This document shows, in pieces, positions 16,544-26,411 of a stretch of DNA of 64,000 nucleotides. The stretch lies in assembly GCA_047602465.1 (NCBI GenBank), contig JASGHF010000001.1, positions 1,736,001 through 1,800,000 on the forward strand. The letters are read 5' to 3'. The translations under genes were made by a program, and so were the position numbers. This stretch comes from JADZAI01 sp047602465 (GTDB lineage Bacteria; Pseudomonadota; Alphaproteobacteria; Micropepsales; Micropepsaceae). Numbering within the stretch: position 1 is the stretch's first letter; every line of letters begins with the position of its first letter. The notes beneath the pieces are model-generated. The model did no database searches and was not told the origin of the DNA. It worked only from the letters and a program-made list of their open reading frames with translations.

Positions 16544-17280
16544 CCGCCCCGAAACGCGCGATGGTGCTGGCTGCGGGCCTCGGCACCCGCATGCGCCCGC
16601 TGAGCAATACGAGGCCGAAGCCGCTGATCGAGGTGGCGGGCAAACCGCTGATCGATCACATGCTCGACCGTCTCGTCGCGGCCGGGGTCACCTTCGCGGT
16701 GGTCAATGTCCACTATCTCGGCGACATGGTGGCGGCGCATCTGAAGACGCGCAGCGATCTGGAGATCGTCATCTCGGACGAGCGCGCGCAATTGCTGGAT
16801 ACCGGCGGCGGCACGGTGGCGGCACTGGATCATTTCCGCGGCGAGCCGTTCTTTTCGGTCAACACCGACGCGCTGTTCGTGGATGCGCGCGGCGATGCGC
16901 TGCAGCGTCTCGCGCGTTCGTGGGACGAGACGCGCATGGATGCGCTGATGCTGCTGGCGCTGACCGTGCGCTCGGTCGGCTATCACGGCGCTGGCGATTT
17001 CGTAATGGATGCGGCCGGGCGGCTTGGCCGCCGCAGCCCGCGCACCGTCGCGCCGTTCGTGTGGACGACGGTGCAGATCTGCCACCCGCGCCTGTTCGCC
17101 GATCCGCCGGCTGCGAAATTCTCGACCAATGTCGTGTGGGACCGCGCCATTGCGAAAGGCCGCCTGTTCGGCCAGCGGCTCGACGGCGACTGGCTGGAGA
17201 TCAACACTCCCGACGCGGTGGCCGAGGCGGAGGCCTGGCTTTCGGAAGAAGGCCTTTGGGCCAAAGGCCGCGCCGCATGA
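16540..17280 (+). CDS. murU: N-acetylmuramate-1-phosphate uridylyltransferase MurU
   Basis: This 246-residue nucleotidyltransferase has the N-terminal 'AMVLAAGLGTRMRPLSNT' followed by 'RPKPLIEVAGKPLIDHML', and 'EIVISDE' and 'DTGGGTV' motifs. With AmgK it converts recycled MurNAc to UDP-MurNAc. A GTG at 16540, overlapping the amgK stop (GTGA), is taken as the start; an ATG seven codons inside is an alternative. It is also coupled to addB by an ATGA overlap. Confidence 0.87.
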   Translation: MTAPKRAMVLAAGLGTRMRPLSNTRPKPLIEVAGKPLIDHMLDRLVAAGVTFAVVNVHYLGDMVAAHLKTRSDLEIVISDERAQLLDTGGGTVAALDHFRGEPFFSVNTDALFVDARGDALQRLARSWDETRMDALMLLALTVRSVGYHGAGDFVMDAAGRLGRRSPRTVAPFVWTTVQICHPRLFADPPAAKFSTNVVWDRAIAKGRLFGQRLDGDWLEINTPDAVAEAEAWLSEEGLWAKGRAA

Positions 17281-20243
17281 GCGGAGCGCCGCACGGCGTC
17301 TATACCATCGCGCCGGGCCGCGCGTTCCTCACCGATCTTGCCGAAGGCCTGGTTGCCCGGTTCGCACGGGACGGCGACCCGCTGGCCCTCGCCGATGCGA
17401 CCATCTTCCTGCCCACCCGCCGCGCCGCGCGCGCGCTCGCCGAAGCGCTGACCAAAGCGATGAACCGCGATGCCGTAGTGCTGCCGCGCATCGTCACGCT
17501 GGGCGATGTCGACGAGGACGAGGCGCTGATCGATCCGGCGGCCGATCTCGGCGGGTTGCCGCCGGACGTGCCGCGCCTGGAACGCGAGATGATCCTGGCC
17601 GAGCGTGTCGCCCAGTTCCGGCACGAGGCGGGGTCGTCCGGCGGATTCGGCGTGTCGCTGGCGCTGGCGCGCTCGCTGGCGCGGCTGATCGACGAGGCAG
17701 CCAACGAAGATGCCGATCTTTCCGGCATCGCTGCGCTCGCACCGGTCGATCTGGCGCAGCACTGGGAGAAGACAGTCGCGTTCCTCGCGCTCGTCACGAC
17801 CGCCTGGCCGGCACTGCTGGAAACACGGGGGCAGCTTGATCCGGCGGACAGGCGCAGCCGCCTGATCCGCGCCTACGCACAGCGCCTGCAGGATCGCCGG
17901 CCGGAAGCGCCCTTCATCGTCGCCGGCTCGTCCGGATCGATCCGCGCGACGGCGGATCTGATGAAGGTGATCGCGGGCCTGCCCAACGGCGCGGTGGTGC
18001 TGGATGGGCTGGACACCGTGCTCGACGCGCTGAGCTGGTCCAGCCTGCCACCCAGCCATCCGCAGTTCGCCCTGAAGGAGCTGCTCGACCGGCTGGGCAT
18101 CGATCGCATGGCGGTGGGGCCATGGCCGGGCAGCGCCGATGCACCCACCGCGCGACAGGCTTTCCTGACCGAAGCGATGCGTCCGCCTGACACAGCCGAT
18201 CTCTGGGCCAGCGCCGCGCGCGACAATGCGAAGATTTTGAGCGCCGGCGTCAGCGGTGTGTCGCTCATCGAGGCGGCGAACGAACGTGAGGAAGCGCTGG
18301 CCGTCGCGCTCGCCATGCGGCGCACGCTTGAAGATCCGGAGAAGACCGTCGCGCTGGTGACGCCGGACCGGATGCTGGCGCGCCGCGTGGCGGCGGAGCT
18401 GCGCCGCTGGGATATCGCCGCCGACGACAGCGCCGGGCTGCCGCTGGTGAAGACGGAGGCCGGGGCGCTGGCAGGCCTCGCACTCGCCGCCGCGATGACC
18501 GGCGGCGCTCCGGTCGATCTTCTCGCGCTGATGAAGCATCCGCGCGCGGCGCTGGGACTGGAGCGCGGCGCGATGCTGCGCCTGGCGCGGCGGTTTGAGC
18601 GGCGCGTGCTGCGGCCGGCGCGCGTCACCGGCGGTTTCGCCGACATGCGCGCGGCGCTCGGCGAACTCGATGACAAGGGCGCTTCGGCACGCAAGCTGGA
18701 CGATGCAGCCCGCGAGGCGCTGTCCAACCTGCTGCGCGCCGGCGAGGATGCGCTGGCGCCGCTCGCCGCGCTGAAGACCGGCACGCACCGGCTGGAGCGG
18801 TTCGCCGCCGCCCATGCCGCCGTTCTGGAAAACATCGCGCGAAACGCGGATGGCAAAAGCATCGCCTGGCGCAGCGGCGATGGCGAGGCCGTCTTCACGC
18901 TGATGCAGGATATCGCCGAGGCCGGGGCCGGCGGCGTCACCATGACGCTCGGCGACTACGCCATCGCCTTCGACATTGCGGCGCGGGGCGCGGCGGTGCG
19001 GCCGCAGGGCCCGCGTCATCCGCGCGTCTTCATCTGGGGTCCGCTGGAAGCGCGCATGCAGTCGGCCGATCTCATGATCCTGGGCGGCCTGAACGAAGGC
19101 GTCTGGCCGCAGAATCCATCGGACGATCCATGGCTGACGCGCGGCATGCGCGAGGCGCTGACGCTGTCGGCGCCTGAACGGCGCATCGGCCTGTCGGCGC
19201 ATGATTTCGCGACGATGGCGGCACAGCCGGATGTGTTGCTGACGCGCGCCCGGCGGCAGGATGGCGCCCCGTCCAACGCCTCGCGCTTCCTGCTGCGGCT
19301 GACGGCGCTCGCCGAGGGCTGCGGCGCGCCAATCCCCCGCGACGGCGTGCTGGACCTCGCGCGCGGCATCGACGCCAGCGAGCGCCCACGCCCCGCGCCA
19401 CGGCCGATGCCGCGTCCGCCCCATGCGGCGCGTCCGCGCGGGCTTTCGGTGACGCAGATCGAAACCTGGGTGCGCGACCCTTACGCGATCTATGCGCGCG
19501 AAGTGCTGGGACTGAAGAAGCTCGATGCCATCGCCGAACCTTTGGGCGCACGCGATCGTGGCAACATCATTCACAAGGCGTTTGAGCTGTTCGCCGAGCG
19601 GCGGCGCTGGCCCGACGATCCCTACGAAGCGCTGGTCGCCTGCGGCCGCGAGGCGTTCGGCGGATTGCTGGACGCGCCGGACGTGCGCGCCTTCTGGTGG
19701 CCGCGCTATCTGCGCGCCGCGCGCTTCCTGGCCGAAGCGGAAACGGAATGGGCGACGACGCGCGCCCATACGCTGGCCGAGGTGAAGGAGGTTCACCACT
19801 TCACCGACATCGACTTCAAGCTGACGGGCAAGCCTGATCGCATCGACCGCCTGACGAACGGCGGCGTCCGGGTGATCGACTACAAGACCGGCGGCATTCC
19901 TTCCAAAAAGCAGATCGAGGCCTTCATGGCGCCGCAGCTGCCGCTGCTCGCCGCCATGGCGCGGGCCGGGGCGTTCGGCGCGGAAATGAAAGGGCCGCCG
20001 GCCGAGCTGGTCTATGCCCATATCAGCGGCGGCAAGGTTGACGGCAAAATGGTCGAACTGCCCGATGCCGAAGCGACGACCGACGAGTTGGAGCGGCGGC
20101 TGAAGGAGCGCGTCGTCAAGTTCGACGATACAGCGACGCCCTATGCCCCGCGCGTCGCGATGGAGAAGATACGTTATCCCAGCGACTACGATCATCTCTC
20201 GCGCTTCGCCGAATGGGGCGAAGCGGCGGAGGGCGAGGAATGA
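17277..20243 (+). CDS. addB: Double-strand break repair protein AddB
   Basis: This 988-residue protein is the AddB subunit of the AddAB helicase-nuclease that processes double-strand breaks for RecA. Its N-terminus has an inactivated helicase-like region ('TIFLPTRRAARALAEAL'), and the C-terminus carries the RecB-type nuclease motif 'VRVIDYKTGGIPSKKQ', with 'LGARDRGNIIHKAFELF' ahead of it. The size agrees with alphaproteobacterial AddB. The ATG at 17277 overlaps the murU stop, and the gene overlaps addA. Confidence 0.95.
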   Translation: MSGAPHGVYTIAPGRAFLTDLAEGLVARFARDGDPLALADATIFLPTRRAARALAEALTKAMNRDAVVLPRIVTLGDVDEDEALIDPAADLGGLPPDVPRLEREMILAERVAQFRHEAGSSGGFGVSLALARSLARLIDEAANEDADLSGIAALAPVDLAQHWEKTVAFLALVTTAWPALLETRGQLDPADRRSRLIRAYAQRLQDRRPEAPFIVAGSSGSIRATADLMKVIAGLPNGAVVLDGLDTVLDALSWSSLPPSHPQFALKELLDRLGIDRMAVGPWPGSADAPTARQAFLTEAMRPPDTADLWASAARDNAKILSAGVSGVSLIEAANEREEALAVALAMRRTLEDPEKTVALVTPDRMLARRVAAELRRWDIAADDSAGLPLVKTEAGALAGLALAAAMTGGAPVDLLALMKHPRAALGLERGAMLRLARRFERRVLRPARVTGGFADMRAALGELDDKGASARKLDDAAREALSNLLRAGEDALAPLAALKTGTHRLERFAAAHAAVLENIARNADGKSIAWRSGDGEAVFTLMQDIAEAGAGGVTMTLGDYAIAFDIAARGAAVRPQGPRHPRVFIWGPLEARMQSADLMILGGLNEGVWPQNPSDDPWLTRGMREALTLSAPERRIGLSAHDFATMAAQPDVLLTRARRQDGAPSNASRFLLRLTALAEGCGAPIPRDGVLDLARGIDASERPRPAPRPMPRPPHAARPRGLSVTQIETWVRDPYAIYAREVLGLKKLDAIAEPLGARDRGNIIHKAFELFAERRRWPDDPYEALVACGREAFGGLLDAPDVRAFWWPRYLRAARFLAEAETEWATTRAHTLAEVKEVHHFTDIDFKLTGKPDRIDRLTNGGVRVIDYKTGGIPSKKQIEAFMAPQLPLLAAMARAGAFGAEMKGPPAELVYAHISGGKVDGKMVELPDAEATTDELERRLKERVVKFDDTATPYAPRVAMEKIRYPSDYDHLSRFAEWGEAAEGEE

Positions 20244-23200
20244 GCGACGCCGCCCTCATCGCCTCCGATCCGCGCAACTCGGCCTGGGTCAGCGCCAATG
20301 CCGGATCTGGCAAGACCTATGTGCTGACGGCGCGAGTCATCCGGCTCCTGCTCGACGGGACGCCGCCTTCGCGCCTGCTCTGTCTTACCTACACGCGCGC
20401 CGCCGCCGCCGAAATGCGGGCGCGCGTCTTCAAGGTGCTGGGCGAATGGGCGCTGGCGGATGCGGCGACACTGCGCAGTCAGATCGAACAGTATGACGGC
20501 GTAACGCCCGGCACGGAACGTATGGCGCAGGCGCGCCGTCTGTTCGCGACCGCGCTGGAGACGCCGGGCGGCCTGAAAATCCAGACCATCCATGCCTTCT
20601 GCGAACGGCTGGTCGCGCGCTTCCCCGTGGAAGCCGACGCACCGGTGCCCTTCACGGTTCTGACCGAAGCCGAAGCCGCGGCGATGAAAGCGATCGCCCG
20701 GCAACAGGCGCTTGCGGCCCTCGGCGGCGACGGCGCGGACACGATGATGGCGGCGCTCGCCCCGTATGTGGACGCCGATGGTTTCGCCGGCCTCTTCGAA
20801 GGCCGCAGCGCGCAGCTTATCGCGCAGTATGGCGACGGCGATCCCTGGTCCATCGCCGGCCTGCCGACCGGCACGCGCGCGGAGGATATCGAGACAGAGG
20901 CCGGGTTCGACGCCCCCGACCGCATCGCGCTGTATCGGGCCGCCGCAGCGGCGCTCTCGGCCGGCACCAAGACCGATCAGGCCATCGCCGAAACCATCGG
21001 CGAGGCGCTGGCGACGACCGGCGAGGCGCGGTTTGAACGCATGGCGTTCTGTCTGCTCACGCAGAAGGGCGAACTTCGCAAGAATCTCGCGACCAAGGCG
21101 ACCCGTGCGGCGCACCCGTCCTTGTTCGACGACATGGACCGGGAGGCCGAGCGCTCCTTCACCCTGCTGCGTCAGCGTGCGGCGGCGGAATCGGCCTGGA
21201 TGGCGCGGGCGCTCACCGTGCTTGGCCGCGAGGTCGCGCGTCTGCATGGCGAGGCGAAGCGCGCGCGCGGCGTTCTAGACTTCGACGACCTTATCAAGGC
21301 CGCCGCCTATCTGCTGCGCGATGCGGAGGCGGCCCAGTGGGCGCTGTTCAAGCTGGATGGCGGGCTGGACCACATCCTCATCGACGAGGCGCAGGACACA
21401 AGCCCCGCGCAGTGGGATGTCGTGAAGCGGCTGGCGGAGGAATTCTTCGCCGGCGCCGGCGCGCGGCCCGCGTCGAAGACCGCGCGGACGCTGTTCGTCG
21501 TGGGCGACGAGAAGCAGTCGATCTTCTCGTTCCAGGGTGCCGACGTCATGGAGTTCGGTAAGTCGCGCGCGCATTTCGCGGAACGCGCCCTCGGCGCCGA
21601 TCTGCCCTTCGAAACCCCGACGCTCAACACTTCGCGCCGCTCCGCCCCCGCCGTTCTGGCGGTGGCCGATGCCGTGTTCCGTGCAGATCCTGCCTTGCAG
21701 GAGGCGGTATCGCAGGGCGACTGGGCCGATCACGTCGCGCACCGCGCCGACGCGCCGGGCGCGGTCGATCTCTGGCCGCTGACCGAAGCCGAGGACGGCG
21801 AGGACAGCGACGACTGGACGCGGCCCGTCGACGCGCCCGGCGCGGACGATCCCGTCACGCGCCTCGCCGATACGCTCGCGACCACGATCAAAAGCTGGAT
21901 CGGGCGCGAGAGCGTGACCGATAAGGACACCAACGCGCAGCGTCCGCTCACCGCCGGCGACGTGCTGATCCTGGTGCGGACGCGCGGCCGGCTCGCCAAG
22001 GCGCTGGTCCGCAAGATGAAGCAGCACGGCGTGCCGGTCGCGGGCGCCGACCGGCTGGCCTTGCTGGAGCACATCGCGGTGAAGGATTTCATCGCCTATG
22101 GCCGCGCCGCGCTGCTGCCGGAGGATGACCTCAATCTCGCGGCGCTGCTCAGAAGCCCGTTCTTCGATCTCGACGAGACGACGCTGTTCCATCTCGCGCA
22201 CAAGCGCGAAGGCTCGCTATGGGCGCGCCTCAACGCCGCCGCGGAAGACGGCATCGAAGGCGTCGACAAGGCTAGGGCCGCCGCCATGCGCACGGCCCTT
22301 GGCCAGGCCATCAACCGTCTGGGCCGCGATGCGCCGTTCGATTTCTATGCCCGGCTGCTCAGCGAAGGCGGCCGCCGCGCCATGCTCGTCCGCTTCGGCG
22401 AGGAGGCAGAGGATGTGATCGATGAATTCCTCGCCGCCGCCGCCGCCTATGAAGAGCTGAACGCGCCGAGCCTTGAGGGCTTCCTGCACGAGCTGGAGCA
22501 GGCAGACGGTGAGGTGAAGCGCGACCCCGATGCCGCCGGCAGCGCGGTGCGCGTGCTCACCACCCATGGCGCGAAGGGGCTGGAAGCGCCCGTCGTCATC
22601 CTGCCGGATACCATGTCGCTGCCGAGCGCGACCTACACGCCGAATCTGCTGGAGTACGAAGGCGCGCTGGTTTGGAAGCCGTCGGGATCGGAAGAAGCGG
22701 AGGCCGCCAAGCTCGCCTATCGAGCCGCCGAACATGCCGAACACAAGCGGCTGCTCTATGTCGCGCTCACCCGCCCGCGCGACCGTCTGATCGTCTGCGG
22801 CGTGAAGCCCGGCCGGGCTACCGCGAAAGACGCGACCACCTGGTACCAGGCCGTCGAGCGCGGCTTCGAGACGCTGACGCCGCTGGCCGACATCGACACG
22901 CCGTTCGGTCCAGGCAAGCGCTATGGCGCACCGGGCGCGGCATTCACGGGTACGATCTCCGCCGCAACGATGGCTGCGGCGCCTCCGTCATGGCTCCGCA
23001 CCCCTGTGCCTGCCGAAGAAGCCATCGGCCTCGTGCGGCCTTCGCGGCTCACCGCCGAACTCACGTTCGATAACGCGGCGGATTCCTTCGGCCTTCAGCG
23101 CGGCCGCATCCTGCACCGCCTGCTGCAGAGCCTGCCCGACCTGCCGCCCGCCGACCGCGCCGCCGCCGCGAAGCGATATCTTGAAGCGCGCGCCGCCGAA

Positions 23201-23608
23201 TGGCCGGACGCGATGCGGACGGATGCGGCTGCACGCATCCTCGCCATCCTGGACGACCCGCGCTTCGCCGCCGCCTTCGCGCCCGGATCGCGGGCCGAGG
23301 TCTCCATCGCCGGCAAGGTGGCGGCGCTCGGCGCATCGGGTTTCATCTCCGGACAGATCGACCGGCTGGCGGTCACGGACGAGGCCGTATTGATCGTCGA
23401 CTACAAGACCAACAAATCGCCGCCCGCAGACGCCGCCGGCACCCCCGTCGCCTATCTCCGCCAGATGGCGCTCTACCGCGAGGCGATGCGGGCCGCTTTC
23501 CCGGACAGGCGCGTGACCGCCGCCCTGCTGTGGACCGAGACGCCGGACCTCGTCGACCTGCCCGATTCGCTGCTGGACGCGGCGCTCGCCTCGCTCGTCC
23601 GCGCTTAA
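20240..23608 (+). CDS. addA: Double-strand break repair helicase AddA
   Basis: This 1122-residue UvrD-type helicase and nuclease has Walker A 'VSANAGSGKTYVLTARVI', motif II 'HILIDEAQDTSPAQWDVV', the 'VVGDEKQSIFSFQGADV' motif, 'VRVLTTHGAKGLEAPVVIL', and the C-terminal nuclease motif 'LIVDYKTNKSPP'. It pairs with AddB upstream (four-base overlap). ATG at 20240 removes nine residues that belong to the end of addB. Confidence 0.96.
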   Translation: MSDAALIASDPRNSAWVSANAGSGKTYVLTARVIRLLLDGTPPSRLLCLTYTRAAAAEMRARVFKVLGEWALADAATLRSQIEQYDGVTPGTERMAQARRLFATALETPGGLKIQTIHAFCERLVARFPVEADAPVPFTVLTEAEAAAMKAIARQQALAALGGDGADTMMAALAPYVDADGFAGLFEGRSAQLIAQYGDGDPWSIAGLPTGTRAEDIETEAGFDAPDRIALYRAAAAALSAGTKTDQAIAETIGEALATTGEARFERMAFCLLTQKGELRKNLATKATRAAHPSLFDDMDREAERSFTLLRQRAAAESAWMARALTVLGREVARLHGEAKRARGVLDFDDLIKAAAYLLRDAEAAQWALFKLDGGLDHILIDEAQDTSPAQWDVVKRLAEEFFAGAGARPASKTARTLFVVGDEKQSIFSFQGADVMEFGKSRAHFAERALGADLPFETPTLNTSRRSAPAVLAVADAVFRADPALQEAVSQGDWADHVAHRADAPGAVDLWPLTEAEDGEDSDDWTRPVDAPGADDPVTRLADTLATTIKSWIGRESVTDKDTNAQRPLTAGDVLILVRTRGRLAKALVRKMKQHGVPVAGADRLALLEHIAVKDFIAYGRAALLPEDDLNLAALLRSPFFDLDETTLFHLAHKREGSLWARLNAAAEDGIEGVDKARAAAMRTALGQAINRLGRDAPFDFYARLLSEGGRRAMLVRFGEEAEDVIDEFLAAAAAYEELNAPSLEGFLHELEQADGEVKRDPDAAGSAVRVLTTHGAKGLEAPVVILPDTMSLPSATYTPNLLEYEGALVWKPSGSEEAEAAKLAYRAAEHAEHKRLLYVALTRPRDRLIVCGVKPGRATAKDATTWYQAVERGFETLTPLADIDTPFGPGKRYGAPGAAFTGTISAATMAAAPPSWLRTPVPAEEAIGLVRPSRLTAELTFDNAADSFGLQRGRILHRLLQSLPDLPPADRAAAAKRYLEARAAEWPDAMRTDAAARILAILDDPRFAAAFAPGSRAEVSIAGKVAALGASGFISGQIDRLAVTDEAVLIVDYKTNKSPPADAAGTPVAYLRQMALYREAMRAAFPDRRVTAALLWTETPDLVDLPDSLLDAALASLVRA

Positions 23609-23723
23609 CCCTCAATGCAGCCGCCGTGCTGCGGCGCATCCTTGACGCTGCATGGGGGGGTTCTTACCTTCTGACCCAAGACACGCATCCGGGGCGTCTT
23701 CCGCCCCTTTTTGGAGGCCCCAA

Positions 23724-24053
23724 ATGGCCCTGAGCAAGATTACCGACCAAAGCTTCCAGGCCGACGTGCTGAAATCGGACGAGCCGGTTCTCGTGGATTT
23801 CTGGGCCGAATGGTGCGGCCCCTGCCGTCAGATCGCCCCGGCGCTGGAGGAACTCTCCTCCGAGTTCGACGGCAAGGTGAAGGTCGCCAAGCTGAATATC
23901 GACGAGAACCCCTCGGTTCCCGTGCAGTATGGCGTGAAGGGCATTCCGACGCTGATGATCTTCCACAAGGGTCAGGTCGCGGCCACCCGCGTCGGCGCGC
24001 TGCCCAAGAGCAAGATCAAGGAGTGGATCGAATCCACCATCGCCGCCGCCTAA
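23724..24053 (+). CDS. trxA: Thioredoxin
   Basis: This 109-residue thioredoxin has the redox motif 'FWAEWCGPCRQIAPAL' and the cis-proline region 'YGVKGIPTLMIFHKG'. It reduces disulfides in cytoplasmic proteins. It lies 115 bases after addA and has its own start at 23724, with a GGAGG ribosome site upstream. A strong terminator follows. Confidence 0.97.
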   Translation: MALSKITDQSFQADVLKSDEPVLVDFWAEWCGPCRQIAPALEELSSEFDGKVKVAKLNIDENPSVPVQYGVKGIPTLMIFHKGQVAATRVGALPKSKIKEWIESTIAAA

Positions 24054-24074
24054 AGGCGCGATCGCTGAAAGTTG

Positions 24075-24104
24075 AAAAGGCCCCGGTTCGCGCCGGGGCC
24101 TTTT
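24075..24104 (+). terminator. Bidirectional terminator between trxA and folC
   Basis: A 12-bp perfect stem (AAAAGGCCCCGG / CCGGGGCCTTTT) with a 6-base loop has T-runs at both ends. It is 22 bases after the trxA stop and 15 bases beyond the predicted original folC stop at 24119, so it can serve both convergent genes. Confidence 0.92.
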
Positions 24105-24118
24105 GCTATCCGCCCTTG

Positions 24119-25436
24119 TTATCCATTCTGGGCCAGCACCTTGCCGGCAAGATAAAGCGAGCCGCAGATGAGGATGCGCGGCGCGGCGGCGTCGCCGTCG
24201 AGCTGCGCCCGCGCGGAAACCGAGATCCATCGCGTCTTCGAGGTCATCCGCCGGGTCGGCATTGAGGCCCGCTGCGCGCGCCGCGTCGTAGAGCGCGCCT
24301 GCGCCCATCGAGTTCGCTTCGCCCGGGATTGCGACTGTCACGATGTGACGCGCCAGTCCGCGGAAATGGACGAGATAGTTCGCCGCATCCTTGGTGTTCA
24401 GCATGCCGCAGACGAGGAAGAGCGGCCGCGGACGCTGGTCTTCCATGTCGGCGAGCAGAGCGGAGATCGCAGCGCCCGCATGCGGGTTGTGCCCGCCATC
24501 CAGCCAGACTTCCGATCCTTCCGGCGCGGCCTCTATCAATGGGCCATAGGTGAGGCGCTGCATCCGCGCCGGCCAGGCGACGCTGGTGAGGCCCTTTTCT
24601 ATCGCAGCATCCGACACCTTGAAGACGTCCTGCGCCTTCAGCGCCGCGATGGCGAGCGCCGCATTCTCGATCTGGTGCGCGCCCATCAGGCGCGGATGCG
24701 GCAGGTCCATCACGCCGCTGTCGTCCTGGAACACCATGCGGCCGCGCTCGTCATGCGCGGAATATTCGCGGCCCCAGGCGATGACCGGCGCGTTCAGCTT
24801 CGCGGCCTCAGCCTCGATGACGGCGAACGCGGCATCCGATTGCGGCCCCACCACGACGGGGCGTCCGCGCTTGATGATACCGGCCTTCTCGCCTGCGATC
24901 AGCTGGATCGTGTCGCCCAGATAATGCTGGTGGTCCATATCGACCGGCGTGATGACCGAGACGAGCGGCTTTTCCACCACATTCGTCGCATCCAGCCGCC
25001 CGCCCAATCCGACTTCCAGGATCAACACATCCGCCGGCACGCGCGCGAAGGCGAGCAGCGCCGCAGCGGTGGTGATCTCGAAAAAGGTGATGGGCGTCTC
25101 GCGCGCCGCGCGCTCGCATTCATCCAGCAGGATCTGCAGCGCGTCTTCGCTGATCAGCGTACCGGCGAGACGGATGCGTTCATGGAAGCGCACAAGATGC
25201 GGCGACGTGTAGACATGCACGCGCTTGCCCGCCGCTTCCAGCATCGCGCGCAGATAGGCGCAGGTCGATCCCTTGCCGTTCGTGCCCGCGACATGAAACA
25301 CCGGCGGCAGGCGCGTTTCGGGATGGCCGAGCCGCGCCAGCAGCGTCTGCATCCGGCCGAGCGACAGGTCGATCGCCTTGGGATGCAGGCGCGTGAGGCG
25401 CTGGAGGATCGCGTCGCTGGCCGCGTCGCCGCTCAT
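24119..25436 (-). pseudogene. folC: Folylpolyglutamate synthase/dihydrofolate synthase FolC with 3' frameshift
   Basis: The N-terminal 400 or so residues are a normal FolC: 'VFHVAGTNGKGSTCAYLRAM' P-loop, 'FFEITTAAALLAF', 'LEVGLGGRLDATNVV', 'VWLDGGHNPHAGAA'. It adds glutamates to folate. Near 24220 the frame breaks: after 'DDLEDAMDL' the current frame becomes arginine-rich nonsense and would run on past trxA. One base away, the next frame encodes 'APRILICGSLYLAGKVLAQNG' and stops at 24119, which is the expected FolC C-terminus. One extra G near 24220-24221 explains this. It may be a true mutation or a sequence error; only the last ~35 residues are affected. Confidence 0.85.
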
Positions 25437-26392
25437 TGCGCGGCCTGCGGCTCCGTGTCCGACGGCGGCGGCGGGATGTCCTGGGCGGCAGGCGCGGTTT
25501 CGGCTTCGGACGCCGCAACCACCGGCGCGGCCACCAAGGCCGGGGCGGCGTTGGTCATCAGGCCGATCAGCCGCGCCAGCGTTTCGGGAATGCGGTGGCG
25601 GTGGACGACCATGTCGACCATGCCGTGTTCCAGAAGATACTCCGCCTTCTGGAAGCTGTCGGGCAGTTTCTCGCGGATGGTGTTCTCGATCACGCGGCGG
25701 CCGGAGAAGCCGATGGTCGCGCCGGGTTCGGCGATCTGCACATCGCCCAGCATGGCGTAGGAGGCGATGACGCCGCCGGTCGTGGGATCGGTCAACACCA
25801 CGAGATAGGGCAGGCGCGCATCGCGCAGCATCTGCACCGCCACCGTGGCGCGCGGCATCTGCATCAACGACAGGATGCCTTCCTGCATGCGCGCGCCGCC
25901 CGAGGCGACGACCAGCACCAGCGGCACATTGTCGGCGACGGCGCGTTCAGCGCCTGCGACGAAGGCCTCGCCCGCCGCCATGCCCAGCGAGCCGCCCATG
26001 AAGGCGAAGTTCTGCGACACCACCACCGCGCCATAGCCGCCGATCGTGCCGCGCGCCGCGATCACCGCGTCCTGCTGGCCGGTCTTGGTGCGGGCTTCCT
26101 TGATGCGGTCGGTGTAGCGCTTCTCGTCGCGGAATTTCAGCGGGTCGGCGACCACCGAAATGAAGGGCAGCTCGTCATACCTGCCCTCGTCGAACAACCA
26201 CTGGAAACGCTGTTTGGCGTTCGCCTTCATGTGGAAGTCGCAATGGGCGCAGACGAACTGCGCCGCTTCCAGATCGCGCTGGAACAGCATCTCGCCGCAC
26301 GAGGGACATTTCGTCCACAGATTGTCCGGCGTCTCTTTCACGCCCAGCATCGACTTGATGCGGGGGCGCACGAAATTCGTGATCCAGTTCAT
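25433..26392 (-). CDS. accD: Acetyl-CoA carboxylase carboxyltransferase subunit beta AccD
   Basis: This 319-residue protein is the beta subunit of the carboxyltransferase that makes malonyl-CoA for fatty acid synthesis. The N-terminal zinc ribbon is formed by 'TKCPSCGEML' and 'FVCAHCDFH'; the crotonase-like core includes 'MGGSLGMAAGEAF' and 'VVASGGARMQEGI'. It ends in an Ala/Pro-rich tail of about 35 residues. It overlaps the folC start by four bases and follows trpA, a standard alphaproteobacterial order. Confidence 0.97.
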   Translation of the reverse strand: MNWITNFVRPRIKSMLGVKETPDNLWTKCPSCGEMLFQRDLEAAQFVCAHCDFHMKANAKQRFQWLFDEGRYDELPFISVVADPLKFRDEKRYTDRIKEARTKTGQQDAVIAARGTIGGYGAVVVSQNFAFMGGSLGMAAGEAFVAGAERAVADNVPLVLVVASGGARMQEGILSLMQMPRATVAVQMLRDARLPYLVVLTDPTTGGVIASYAMLGDVQIAEPGATIGFSGRRVIENTIREKLPDSFQKAEYLLEHGMVDMVVHRHRIPETLARLIGLMTNAAPALVAAPVVAASEAETAPAAQDIPPPPSDTEPQAAQ

Positions 26393-26411
26393 CTATTCGA
26401 ACCGCTCTCCA

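Noticed and set aside
16983..20195. 1070-residue minus-strand open frame opposite addB
   Set aside because: Shadow of addB with low-complexity Arg/His/Gln content and no family motif.
23664..24118. FolC reading frame continuing through trxA
   Set aside because: The continuation is out-of-frame sequence after the frameshift near 24220; the real FolC end is at 24119.
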